Of a stretch of 64,000 nucleotides of DNA, positions 1 to 21,300 are shown in pieces. The notes beneath the pieces were generated by a model. The model saw nothing but the letters and a program-made list of their open reading frames with translations, searched no databases and had not been told where the DNA came from. Origin of the DNA: Echinococcus granulosus (lineage: Eukaryota > Platyhelminthes > Cestoda > Cyclophyllidea > Taeniidae); assembly GCF_000524195.1 (NCBI RefSeq), contig NW_020170520.1, positions 92,299-156,298 on the forward strand, written 5' to 3'. A program made the translations under genes and the position numbers. The stretch's first letter is position 1; every line of letters begins with the position of its first letter.

Positions 1-2158
1 GATCGTGTCAAAAGCTACCTTGAAAGTGCCTTTTAAACTAATAAAAAGTTCACCCCTCCCCCTGCCTGCCCAACTTCTGTCTCTTCTCTTGCTTGAGCTA
101 TTTCGTTGGCCCGAAGTAGCCCGATTGAGACCGTGTATCCGTCTGGATGCACATGCGCGATGGTGATGGAGGAGAGCGTGTGTGTCTGCTTGAGCAGGTA
201 AACACAATTGGCGTGCTGCCCGCGCCTTGGGTACTTTCGTTGTCTTCATTTCTCGTGCTCCTACTGGCTGATCTCTCCACAAATGGTGGCGTCGCCATTG
301 CCTGTTTGTTGTACAACAGCCTGTCAATTAGCCTGTGCACGCAGTCATCAAGAAAACTAGGGGGAAGGGGCGGTAGCATTTTTTGATGCTTTTTAGTTGC
401 CCCTAGATGCATAATTTTCTCACCACTGATTTAAGTACCCGCCTTGGGGTTCGCACACCAGACCCACGGGGATTTGGGCATTTTTAGTGATCGAATTAGG
501 GAGGACTAAGGCGGATGAAAGTGATCCCTTGTTTAGATCGGAAGGTGGAACGCTTGCTGCTGTGGCACTGGTTACGCAGCGAATTGTTCCTTTGCGGGTA
601 AAACACACCATCTCTCTCTCACTTGAACGTTTGGTGAATCGTTCCCTGTGAAAACCTATTAATTTCGCCTTGTTTAACGCTCATGCTTGGGACTTGGCCA
701 TCTCACTCCGTTATGTCCGACTCCTAAGCTTCATCAGCCGATTTCGTGGTTATGCAGGGAGATTTGCGTCCTTTTATTGGCCTTCAATTATTACGGGCCT
801 TCAAATCCACTTCTCTTTTCCAAAAATGGATTCTTAAATTGCGTGGGATATTTTTTGATAATCCTAAGGCCGTCCAGGCAACAGCAGTGATGATAGCTAG
901 TCAGCCCCAGTCGAAATCGTTCTCCTAGTTCTCAGGGGAGCATCCTCATCCGACTATGTAGGAGTTAGCGACTACGCCTAGTAAACTGGTTGACTTCTCA
1001 GTTTCGCCGTTCGTGCGGATTTCACACTAGTTACTACTCTCACCNNNNNNNNNNNNNNNNNNNNNNNNNNNNNNNNNNNNNNNNNNNNNNNNNNNNNNNN
1101 NNNNNNNNNNNNNNNNNNNNNNNNNNNNNNNNNNNNNNNNNNNNGGGGGGGGGGGGTCAGAGCTAATTATCAAAATAATGTTAACTTGGTTTTCACCAGA
1201 AAGAACCATCCAAGGTCCATTCTGACCTGCGGAGAGCTTGTTCTTTAGGAGGGGGGAGTTTTTGCACTCCTCTGCAAGCTGATGCTGCTGCCACCGCTGC
1301 TACTCACCCAGGAGTGTGCACAAATTTGCATGACTACTTTTGTGCGCGTGTGTGTGAATTCTGTCACACGTGTTGACCATCAATAGTGTGTGCGCTTGCG
1401 CCATCATCATCACCCTTTGTGTGGGTGTGTGCACGCGCCCGCCTCGTTCGTTGTGCTTTGCTTTCGTGCCTATACACCAGCAGTTGTGGCTTGCACCTCT
1501 GTCATACCTCCTCATCTTCCACCTCAGTATTTCAATTTTTGTGTATGTGTACTGCAATGCTCCCCCACACTGGCGATTGGGGTGGCTGCAACAAGTACAT
1601 CCATTGCGGTCTTTAGCTCCCTTTTTTTACTAGGTGGTGGCATGATCGCATTGAAATAAGATATATGAGTGGCAAGATTGGTGTTGGTTAAATGCGTGAA
1701 TTCCTTCTCACCATTTACTTTTTCCATTTTGTCCATCGGGCTGGCAGAGGCGATGGATTAAGGCTTGTGGGTCTTGCTTGTCGTCTGCGTGGCGCGAGTG
1801 GTTTTCTCTCCTGCTGCGTGCGCAAAACATTTCTCATAACTAAGAACCTGTCACAGTTTCTAGTTTCCTTTGTGGTTTCTCTGAAGTAATGGTGATGCTT
1901 GCGCCTTGTTGGGACCCAGTTTATTTCAAAATTCTCATCCGACTTCTGGCCTGACTAGGGATAATCTGCACTACCTCACGCTCATATTTGATAGTCCTTG
2001 TGCTCAATTCCTTCTTGGTTTTTCAACCCCACTAAGTTGCGTCGCTTTGCTCCTGTCAATCAAAATTCGCCCCATAGCGTGTAGCCATGTCTGTTTTCTG
2101 AGTGCTTCACGCTTAACCCTTCTTCTGCTCCTTTCTTGCCATTGTTTTTATCTTTTAG
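1..2158. other. Non-coding stretch upstream of the first visible MARK exon
   Basis: No exon that I can support lies here. The first visible MARK exon begins in codon phase 1 and in mid-kinase-domain, so the start of the gene (N-terminus, glycine-rich loop, VAIK lysine) must lie to the left of the window or inside the 100-N gap. I looked for a glycine-rich ATP loop and for a segment ending in the expected HPNI motif before a donor and saw neither. The stretch is probably an intron of the same gene. Confidence 0.5.
1045..1144. other. Assembly gap (100 N)
   Basis: Exactly 100 N, followed at once by 12 G (1145-1156). The round length implies a placeholder of unknown true size. An upstream MARK exon could be hidden here. 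Confidence 0.99.
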
Positions 2159-11179
<9,021 letters not shown>

Positions 11180-12430
11180 GCCCCCATAGTTATCTGATGA
11201 CGTCTAATCGATGATCTGTGATTTTAATTCTCTATTTCGTGACTACCACTGCTGCTGCCGCCATTCAGAATGCTTTTGCCCCATTTCCCCGTGTTATGTT
11301 TCTCTGCTTTTTCCTTTCTCACTCAATTTCTTTCACCGCACTCAGGCGCCCTCCACAGTGGTAATTGTGTGTAAACTGATTTGATTTGCCCTGGCTGTTT
11401 GCCAAACAAGTACGCGCACAGAAATACTATTTCCTGCCTCGACTTGTGTAAAAGCCTCACACCTTACGTGCGTGAACAAGCCCTCCTCCCCTTTCCCCTA
11501 TACTCCCCTTCAGAGAACTGAGCTAGTGGATGGAAAAAAATGTGCTTCGAGATTTCTTCATTGGTGTCAATTAATTGGGAACCTTGCGAGTCGGGGAGGG
11601 ACGCCTCTGTCGGTTGACATCTGTCGATCCAGTCGTTTTGTGGTTAGGCGCAGAATTATTTGGGCCAAGTGCCCTCCAATTGGCTTTAGTGGTCGCAGCA
11701 TATTTTCACCAAGTAAGTTTGCTCATTTCTGCGATGGGAGTGTTTCCAGCGTGTACTCACACCCGGACCCGAACACTCCTGAAGGCCATAAAGCCTTCAA
11801 TTTGTGTAAATGCTTTTGTTAGATGGGAGTTCGGCTGATTGCCCCGCACAAGTCTGTACACAGATGATACTGATGCCCTGGCGGCTTCATTGGCCCTGTC
11901 AGTAACTTGAATAATCTCCAGCAGCTGCGAAAACGCACGGATAAGGCACATGTCTTGTCTGCCGTTAATCTTCAGCGGCACACAAGTTTCCAACTTATGA
12001 TGGCGCTCCAGCCGGGAGAAACACGTGACCGTGTTGTTCATCAGGTGGTTTAATCCGTGCAATTTGCCAGGAATGCCCCCGTTGAGCCCTAGTTAATAAG
12101 CCCTTGTTAATTATGAAATAACTCTGTAGTGGTTCCTCTATCGCGGTTTTAGCGGGTGAAGGAAAACAGCCATACAACCACCACAATCACACAGCGTCAA
12201 AGAGACCCCGAGTATTGTATGATAAGTAAAAACCGACACCCAGTTTAAGTCACTTCAACTTCAAGTACTTTACCCGCAAGAACAGTGTGTTTAAATTATG
12301 GCTCATGGAATGAACGTACTTTTTAGCACAGCTCTTCTAGAACTGGAGTTCAACCGTTATGAGCATAAAACAACGACTACAGACATAAACGCAGTCAACT
12401 TGGCAGCTAAAACTACTCCCAAACAATGCG
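11180..12430. other. Convergent intergenic region
   Basis: This holds the 3' ends of MARK (+) and the mS34 gene (-), tail-to-tail. The open frames are short, of biased composition and without splice support. I see no RNA gene or repeat. Confidence 0.6.
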
Positions 12431-13845
12431 TTAATTACAACTTTTTGAGTGTTCGGCTTCGTTACCAGAACTGTCAGAGGAAGTAGGAGGCTGTGGGGGT
12501 ACAGAAGACGGCGACAATTGCAGTAGATCGTCCTCAACGGTCGTGTCCGCCAACTCGACCCGCCACCGCAGACCAGGTGTGTCGCTGCGGCGAATGTAGT
12601 AGACGTTGCGCGCTTTGGACGCAACATCGTCCACTGTCTTCCGTACCAGCCCCCCCGGTAACTCCACCTGAGTGTGGTAGCTGGGGAAGACTCGACGCTT
12701 CTCGTCTTCTGTCGGTTCCATGGGGACCTAAAAGTAAAGGCTACTTTAAAACTTATTTAATTTCACCGCTGTTTATCCAACAGCCTCTCCTTAAGATAAA
12801 GGCAAATTTTTAGGGGAACCAACCACTAAATTATTCTGGAACTATAAAGTCCTAACGGCCATAGATAATTCGTAAAATAAACGACATTCGCTCATGTTAT
12901 TTGTTGATTTGCACGAAGGACAGATGCTCCTGTGGATCGTTAACAAATGATCTCTCAACTCCAGGCAGAATTAAGCTAGCAATAACTACTTAAAAACAAA
13001 AGTCAAAGCCAGTTCGGTTTTAAAAATTCCTGCATGAAGACGAAGATGCACAGCTATTCCTTTAACATTAAAAGCTAACTATACATTTTATGTTGGCTGG
13101 ATAGTTTTGACAGATGAAAAATTATTAGTCAAAAGCAATACGTCAGTAAGTTGCAAATCCGATAACTGGGACAATGTTCAAGCTACCATACAAGACAAGA
13201 TGGTGGAAATATAAGTCCTGCAACAAGAAAAATTACTTGAAAAAGAGTGGGATTGTCGAAGATTTTCGTCAACAAAAGATATCCGTCTCCTTCACGCGCA
13301 GCAGCAGTTGCAGTTGAAGGAACAGCCTGACGCGCAGCTGCAACAATATCCTTCGGAATTTTCCCTAGATTGCGCAGTTTTATTGCAAGAACCGGCGGCA
13401 TAGGAGCCACGCATTTGACTGGTACATATGGAGCACGATTTGACCCATGGATGGTACTCTCCTGCAACTTTTCGCCCTCCTCAATGCTTAGGAGACGCCA
13501 ATCAGGTTCGTGGGAATTCGGAACGGGAACAACACCGAAGTTGTGCCCACGAAATACACGTTCAGCAAAAGCGCGACACCTCACACCTGACTAGAAATAA
13601 GTCAGTGATATTGTACAAGTAAGGTCTATTTGACAGTTAACTGGGGGAAAATAACTCACCGGATCTGACATCAATGGCTCAATTTTCTTAATCACGTAAA
13701 AACATGGTTCTTTGTGCATTCTTGTTTCAGACTCTTTGATAACAACACGACCGATTCCCCTGTCGCATAGGTTATTGGCAATTTCGCTCAGGTATTTTCC
13801 ATAAAAGTCCAAGGAAGGGCGACCCACATATTTTATTTTAGTCAT
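12431..13845 (-). CDS. MRPS34: Mitochondrial small ribosomal subunit protein mS34
   Basis: Predicted metazoan-specific protein of the mitochondrial small ribosomal subunit. The minus-strand exons are 13660-13845, 13237-13590 and 12431-12727, all phase 0, giving 278 residues (human about 218). Exon 1 has GIGRVVIKES...HKEPCFYVIKKIEP, which lines up with the mS34 segment GLGRLV...DEPCYWRLTRVRP. Exon 2 has a DWRLLSIEE motif equivalent to DWRLVP and an MPPVLAIKLRNLGK segment equivalent to YPPLLRAMIIAERQK. The third exon is less conserved and extends the C-terminus with an acidic, Ser/Pro-rich tail. The exon 2 donor is the GTAATT after LFQ; without splicing the frame would run on to a stop at about 13183. 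The start codon is the first ATG, preceded by an AG-ending pyrimidine tract. The assignment is by eye from remembered family motifs. Confidence 0.78.
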
Positions 13846-15249
13846 TATACTCCTAGCGTAGAACTGTGCAAAGAAAACACCACCTCAAATAAAGCGGCAT
13901 TTGGCTAACCAGTGGGTGCAGCGAAATTAGGCACTGCTCCTCATACCTTGCCATTGCATGAAACACCTACATGCTTTAATGTAAAGTTAGTAACAATAAC
14001 TGGCCTAATTGCTGTATTTTTTAAGTACTGTGCACCATGGTCGAAGTCCCTTATTTGTAAATGCAGTGAAATTGTTCAGTAGTTCCAATTATTAAACTAT
14101 ATTTTTGACGTCGCCTCACATAATTGCCATGCCTTTAAAATAATTTTGTCTATATATACTGTATAAAAAAAGGTAAATTAAATTAAGTACAATGAGCACT
14201 GTGTATTAGTTAAGGTAGGGAAGATTTTGTGACTAATATTTATTGGCGGCAGGGCTCTGCTGCCAAGTGGAACTACGGCCGCCACATTTAATTCCCTGCT
14301 TAGTTCAAAAAATGTAAAGCCGTTAACTTCTTACTGCATCCAATGTAGATAGCACTACCTGACGTAGGCAAATTTCATATTTAGATGAACGAAGTGATAG
14401 ATGTACTGTATTATCGTGAAGAATCCCGGATCACCTCTGAACCCGTAATAAGAAACAGCAATTATGAAAACACTTTAAAATTGATGCACGAAAGAGCTCG
14501 GAACAACAGATAAGCATGATATCTCATGTCCACTAGGTGGTGCGACATATTTCACGAAGGCTGTTGGGTCCGCAAACATATATTGTTCAAATGGTTCCCT
14601 ATCCATTCCTGTCTTAGAGCATTGTGTGTTGCTTGGCCCTCACACTAATTGCAACGCGGTTGTGTTTAACCTTCAATGCTTGTGGTCATACTTAAATAGA
14701 ATGAGTACAATGTGTAAGAGCGCAATCAGTTCAGACGTTGTAACCGGAATCTGTAATGGAGATTAACCAGAAAATCCTAGTATAAAGTAAAATAATACAA
14801 CGTTCATATATTAACGTAGATCCTTTTAGCCCAAAAATATTTGCCGACTGCATCCATTTCCTTCGATAGAATCCTTAAGGGAAAGCCTTTCCTTTTTCCT
14901 GATAATTGCTTTTATCTAGGAAAAGTCGTGATGTCATAGCAAAAGTAAACTTTGGACCTCTCAGTGAGACACTCAATGATATGTTATACACGGGTGATGA
15001 ATTTCTATCTACGAATTTTAAAGCACAAGCATAGTACTTCGATTGTTTGCATAAATCTGCGCTTCGGTAATGAGCCATGCACAGTTCCGCCATTGCACAT
15101 CTTCCGTGGGCCTGGCCTCCAAGCCATGTCAGTAGCCCCCAAGCCCCATCCTAAAAGACAAATTTTCTAATTGTGATTGGTGAATGGTAAACCTTAACGT
15201 GCCGTAAAAGTGCAGATTCTGCGGCTGGGAGAATCTGTGACTAAATTTA

Positions 15250-15735
15250 GCAGAAGGATTATAAATGACGTCCGCCTTTGGCAAGGACTCCAGTCCCGTG
15301 TTCTGCAGGAGAGCTATTAACAACAGACGCTACACTGATTGTTAACCAGCTGAAAAAGATTGTTACGTAGCTGTCTATCGTACCTGCATAAAGATGTCAA
15401 TCATGTGAATGCGCCTCCACTTCTCTACTTGATGGAATGAACTCCGGTGGATAGTGCCAGACTGCATTGAAGTGAAAAATCCAGTGGCAAGGAGCAATAG
15501 ATACGAAACCTTATTGCCATAAAAATATTTTAGGTCCCGTCATTTGACTAGCTATGTATATGCTTGATGGCCAGCATATTCTTTCTTCCCCACAATGCAG
15601 TTACCATACAGGATAAAATGCCAGATTCAGTTGAAACATAAAGAGGGATTAGTGACATTGCGGTCAAATGTCTTCTCACTTTCACGCAAATTCGTTGACT
15701 GGTGCGGTTGGTTTGTGGGTATTTTCCATGCAGCA
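15250..15735. repeat. Diverged interspersed repeat, copy A
   Basis: Similar along its length, in the same orientation, to 49060-49600. Shared blocks in the same order include CTGCAGGAG, a CTATTAACAAC/GTTATTAACAAC block, a CTCCACTTCT block, CAGATTCA and GAGGGATTAGTGAYATTG. No open frame or terminal repeat is apparent, so class and true ends are unknown. Confidence 0.7.
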
Positions 15736-16313
15736 CGGATTGCGTTGTGATGGTGTCACGGGAGGTTGAGCGGGCACTTAAAGCCGCCATCATTATACCC
15801 CTGTTAGTGACCTGGCCCCCGGACCAGGCCAGTGAACCCCAAAGCCTTCTCCAGTGCAACTACACACATTATGCATTCTTTCGGCTTCAGCGAAGTTTTG
15901 AGGAGATACACTGGTACAAAAAGGGTAAAGTTGGGATCACTACTTCACCATTCGGTGCCGCAGCAGTTTCATTGCAGTGGGTTAAGGGTGCTTAAAAACC
16001 TTAAAGCAAGAAGGTAAGTGGTTCCAAATTCAACAAAATTTACAATCTTGGATTGTAAATGCCATTTACCGTTTTGATTGTGAATAAGGTTCCTACTCTA
16101 TGTAGCAATAATTATCTATTAAATTGTTTAAAAAGTGGGTTGTAATTTACATTACCTGGTTTTTGATAGCGCACGAGACAATTAAGTTGTTTTTTATCCT
16201 TTAAATGAAAAGTTGCAATTGAGCATTCAATAAGAAATCCACGAACGGTCATGCGTTTAGAGGAGGATGCTCTGTCTTCCAAAAGAGGTGTCGATTGGGA
16301 ACCTAGTTTCAGT

Positions 16314-16328
16314 GGGGGGGGGGGGGGG
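16314..16328. repeat. Poly-G run
   Basis: Fifteen consecutive G residues in AT-rich surroundings. It could be real or a sequencing artefact; a similar run borders the gap at 1145. Confidence 0.9.
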
Positions 16329-18337
16329 AGGACAACATTAAGGTCAGTGTTTGGGCCAAGCATTCATCCCCCCTGAGCACAATGGAGGAGACAATTTATC
16401 CTAATGAGGAATAAATGTTACCTGAAAGTGTACTTAATCAAACCAGGGAACTAAAAGCAATCCCATTGACGACTAGATCTCCCCTTGTATAGTTTTAAGG
16501 TTTCAAGTCTACCCGAGCAGAAATGTGCTCCAATAGATGCATTCAAAACTAACCTCAGGGTGATAAAACTTAACAGCACCAAAATAAAAAAGCCTGAAGA
16601 TTAAATAGACCAAAGATGCAGCGGGTAATGGAAGTCGAGTATTGTCAGTGATCCATTCGCAAGACTGCATGGCATGGTCTCAGCGATCCCCATGAGAAAT
16701 TCAACCAACCGGCCGATTTCACCGGTGGTGCAACACATATTCCAACTCAGAGCCCCGAGTGAATAGAGACCTTAAAAGTTCTTTAAAGGGGACGAATCCC
16801 ACTCATCCTCCGAAAGAGTCTTCAATTACTAATTTTTTACTGCGTGCCCAAACAATTTATGATGTCCCTTTTGGTTGCTATTCCCATAAAAGCAAAATGA
16901 ACCCGTGTGTAAGGGTGAATCAATTGCCACTGGCATGGAAACACTTAAAAGAGGGCACAAACGTGCAGTTTTTGCCGCTGTTAAGTTGAAACCACAATGA
17001 AGCATGATTTGTTGAGCATTCCAATGCAACTTTGAACTAGCTAGTGTGGGTGTACTGACACCGGGATGGAGCCTTATTACCGGTAAAATGACAATAGGCG
17101 TGAGTGTTGCGTTGTAGGGACCGTTTGCATCTCCATTCGGGTTTAGCTGACACTAAAAAACGTCCTCATTCACACCGAAGTAACCTTACAACTACATGAC
17201 GAGGGAGGTAATGTGCCAGTAAACGTTTGATGAAAGCGACATTTCAATTATTCACTCACACCTTTTGAAATGCAAAAATTGGCAGATTATTTTTGCAAAA
17301 GTGATGGGAGCAACAGTTTTTGCCAAAAGTGAAACTGATGAGGGAAGAAGAAGCACGGAGGTGGAAGAAGACGATACGCCGTCGACGTCAGCAGCGCACC
17401 GGTGCATGCACGCGATCAATTCAACCACAAAAGCAGCTTCACCATTGGTCCGAGGGTCACAAGAAGCAGCGTGCACCTCGCGCAAACAAGCGTCAGTAGC
17501 GGAGACTGGCTTTGTTAAAAAGCCTCCATATACACAAAGTAGGTCACATCTGTAAACACACACATCCGGCGTGTGTATTTCTACTGGATTGCGTTAATAC
17601 ATCTATTCCCTTGCCAACTCTGCGATGCTGCTTGGAATAGGCGCTGGGCTAATGGGCTAGCGAAGGCCCAGCTTCCACATCTAGCACCACAATGGGTTTG
17701 AATCGGAAACATTCTCACAGACTAACATCTGATCAAATTCCACAGGCACACTGTGTGACCAGTTTTAGAGAAAAAATTCTTCAATCATGACCTAACAGTA
17801 AAGCCATGTAGCACAATCTTGGATTAAGCGACGGCTAATACTTTCCGAGGACACAAAAAACAATCACGACTCTACCACCCCCTCGTTGGATGACGACGAA
17901 CCGATTAGTGCTGTCAGGCTGCTGAAAACAGCGTTTCATCACGTCTAACCAAAAGCCCGATTAGGACAAGCTCAACCAACACGAAGTATGTAGTAACAAT
18001 GTCACATCCACGAATCGGATAGAAAACGCGGTGTCCACACAAGGTGAGAGCGCTGAACTAGGCAGCACACAAGCTCCACATCAAAAAACACCATTCCAGG
18101 GCAGTTAAAAAACACAGTTAATTTCACCTTTAAACGTAATTCAGGAATTGTGATATAATGGGAGGAATATCAAGAGAAAGGAAATAAGATGGGAGGTGTC
18201 GTATTTCTTCAGTCCACGTACGCACACAGAAAATTCGGTCCAAACATCCGGTGCTATTTACATGGAGAACTGGGGTTATTTTGATAGAGGAAAGCTCGAA
18301 AGAATAAGGGGATGAAAGAATAATGTTGCGAAAAGGT

Positions 18338-21300
18338 CTAAGTATTGACATCCTGGTCGAGTCCACCATTCTCCACAATTGATGGAGAGAAGTCGCGTCC
18401 ATTGCTGGAATTGGTCCCATTTTCAATCACCTGATAAATTGGAGGAAACACGCCTTTTATGGCCTCAAAGTCATGTACTCAGAGCCAAATTCCCAAAACA
18501 AGCAGAAAATTTAAAATAGCAAGTAAATAACCTTTCTGGTATAGAGTTAATTTCGACTACCAGACATTCATAACCACAAATCAGTTCTAGGCTTCGATAA
18601 AGTTAGCAAAAAATTCATAAATACAGCATTGAGTGCCTAAACAGCAGAAAAAGAATTAAAGACTACCTTTGGAAATACGATTGTGCTATCCAGACTCTTC
18701 TTGTTCCCGATGACGGCCTGACCAGATATAAAGAGTCGTAAAAAGTTACTGAATGGGCGAAGATAAAACGGAAGGACATTAATGCAACGAACGCCTCACC
18801 TCATCACCCTCCGACTGCGAGGCCAGCTGACAGAGTCTGGCTTTAAGCTGAAGTGGCAAAAAAGAAATACAGAACAGTGAGTGCAAGCAGTCTAGGTAAC
18901 TGGGAAGATGGAGAAAGCAAGTCGCTCAGACTTGCCTGCGTGTTCTCATCGCAACAGTTTCGAAGGGCAAGTCGCCAGCGCTCCTCTTCTTTTCCGATGG
19001 AGCGCTGAAGGTGAGACAACGCATCCTCGGTCGAAGCGATGATCTCCTGATAGCGGACCACCTCTGCCGAAAGATGCGCACATTCACCGCAGACCTCCTC
19101 CGGTGTAGAAGACTTCATTTCAGCAGGAGCCGGGCACTTCAAGGATTCTTCGGTCTTCGCAACGAGTTCTTCTGCGTGCGCCTTCAATGTAGACACCTCG
19201 TGGACATGCTTTTCTGTCAGCTCAGTCATTGCCACTTTGGCAGCAGCCAGCTCATCCTGAGTGGAAGCTAGCTCTTCCTTGAGAAGTGCGCACTGATCCA
19301 ACGCAGCTTTCAACTGAGCCTGTGCAAGACAATCGACAAAGGCGACGGCGATAGAAATGTTTGAGGAAGGTATATAAACACAAGAATGAAAGTGAGCATA
19401 CCTCTGTCTCGTCAGATACCGCGCAGTCATTCTTCTCTGTTACCTCGGCCATCACCTTCTTCGTGGTAGCTAGTTCCGATTGAGCAGAAGCAAGTTCTTC
19501 TTTCAGGCGGGTCGACTGATCCAACGAAGCTTTCAAATGAGCCTACCAGGGAGAATCGAGGAAACCATGGGTCGGAACAGGCGAAAAAGACAAGCATAAA
19601 AGAGGAAAAAGGGCGAACATGCCTCTGTTTCCACCAACTGCTGTCGAAGGCCGTTGACCTCCGCCTCCATGGATGATCTAACTACATTAAGATTGTGAGT
19701 AGAAGCAGTTTGTTCTCTCTTTGCATCATCCCTCTCCTTCTGCATATTTTCTAACATCTTCATGGTGTCTGCGAGATGAAGCTCCTCAGTCTGGGTGGGG
19801 GAAAAGCAGACAAACAAAATGTATAAGCGGGTTCACTTAATTATGATAGATTAATTTCGCACTCACCCGTTTAGCCTCCATAAGCTCGCTGTGTTCCTTT
19901 TGAAGGTCATGCAAATTTCGAAGGGCTTCATCCTTTGTCTGCTCTGCTAACTGAAAAATGACCAAAGATAAGTACATTAACCAGAAGGAAACGCTATGAA
20001 GATTATGTGTACTCATGTGACAAAGTGTGCCTTGCCATGGTCACAACTCACTTCAAGTTGAGCAGTCTTGGTGGAGAGGAGTTCTTCCTTGTCTGTTACC
20101 TCCACTTGTAATTTTTTGACCACCTCACCCATTTGCTGGCGGACTGCGGCTTCCGCCTCCTTGGATGCAACGGAGGCTGCTTTACGCATTTCAGACTGTA
20201 ACTTTGAATTCTGACGCTTGCTATTCTCGAGGCGCCCTTCTAGGTTCTAATCCGACGAAGAAATGGGTTAATACCCTGGACAATTCAACCGGGACACATA
20301 TATCACAAACAAACGGATTAGAAAATAGAATGACCATCACAGAATTTAAATAACAGCGTTGGTCACTCTGTGTCATCGCATAATAGTCATCGACGAAACA
20401 TGCTGATGCATAAACAATGCACAGAGAGAGGAGGGTGGAGGAGGAGACGGAGTGTAAACAAAAGAGCGCCACCATAATGAAAACAAATTTCGACTGTGTG
20501 TGAACCCAAGAAGCAGCTGCGTCTCGCTAAAGTCACAAGTAATGGATGATACAAACCGGATTTTGCACGTAGTAAGGATGGAATTTTTGTCATTCACACC
20601 TACAAACGTGCGAGGACTCTAGGTACATGCACGTTCAAACGTGCCTTAGATGAGGTCGCGTTGACTTCATGTGGTTCGTCGACGTACCGCCGGATGCACA
20701 AGAGAACGCAAGGCACAGCATCATCAGCATGGAGCGCCAGGAGACTGGCAATTGCGCTGCAATACTGAGTCTCAGCATTTATCCTTTAGGTGACTAGGAC
20801 TAAATCTAAAGCAGCGAAGTAAAACGGCACCTACAAGTGCAAGAGTCCCCAAGTCGGCTGACGACATGCGCCTACCTATGACAACAGGGTAGCACAGAAT
20901 TATTGACTGAGCTTGTTTTTGGACAAGGTATCTCCGAGATTCGGCCAAACAGCACACCTACATTAGAAGGCACACCTATGCCAGGCACTTGGCTGAAGTA
21001 TCTGGGTCAGCAACACAAACGTGTTTGTGCGCGGCATGCGTAGAGAGAAGGAATGGTCGGTCCACCCCTCTCGCCCGTAGCACACACGCATGCGCAAAAA
21101 CACCCGCCCCACTTAACACGCGCATCCCGTGCGGTAATAAGGCGAGGGGACGATGCGTTTGTAGTGATGATGACCCACTTCAAGTTTGGCAAAGCGGCTA
21201 TCAATATAGATGAAACGCTCCAAAGCCCTTCCTGCCTTAGGGAATATCCCACTTTGTATTCATAATGAACAACTACTACACAAAAGCAGCTGAAGAGAGT

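Larger units (their letters stand above)
13846..18337. other. Intergenic region without a recognisable gene
   Basis: This 4.5 kb lies between two minus-strand genes. It is mostly AT-rich with many stops in all frames. It contains one copy of a diverged repeat (15250-15735), a 15-G run (16314-16328), and a CpG-containing patch around 17340-17530 with a short open frame on each strand (91-103 codons) that I cannot assign and that shows no convincing splice context. Confidence 0.6.

Noticed and set aside
13183..13236. Read-through extension of mS34 exon 2
   Set aside because: The exon has a usable GTAATT donor after LFQ, and the next exon at 12727 continues in phase 0; read-through adds a hydrophobic tail without family support.
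17265..17555. Open frames of 96 and 103 codons on the two strands
   Set aside because: They overlap each other in a CpG-containing patch, have no recognisable domain and no splice context; kept only as a note in the intergenic entry.
17643..17672. Inverted repeat GCTGGGC/GCCCAGC
   Set aside because: The arms are only seven bases and nothing around suggests an RNA gene or transposon end; expected by chance.
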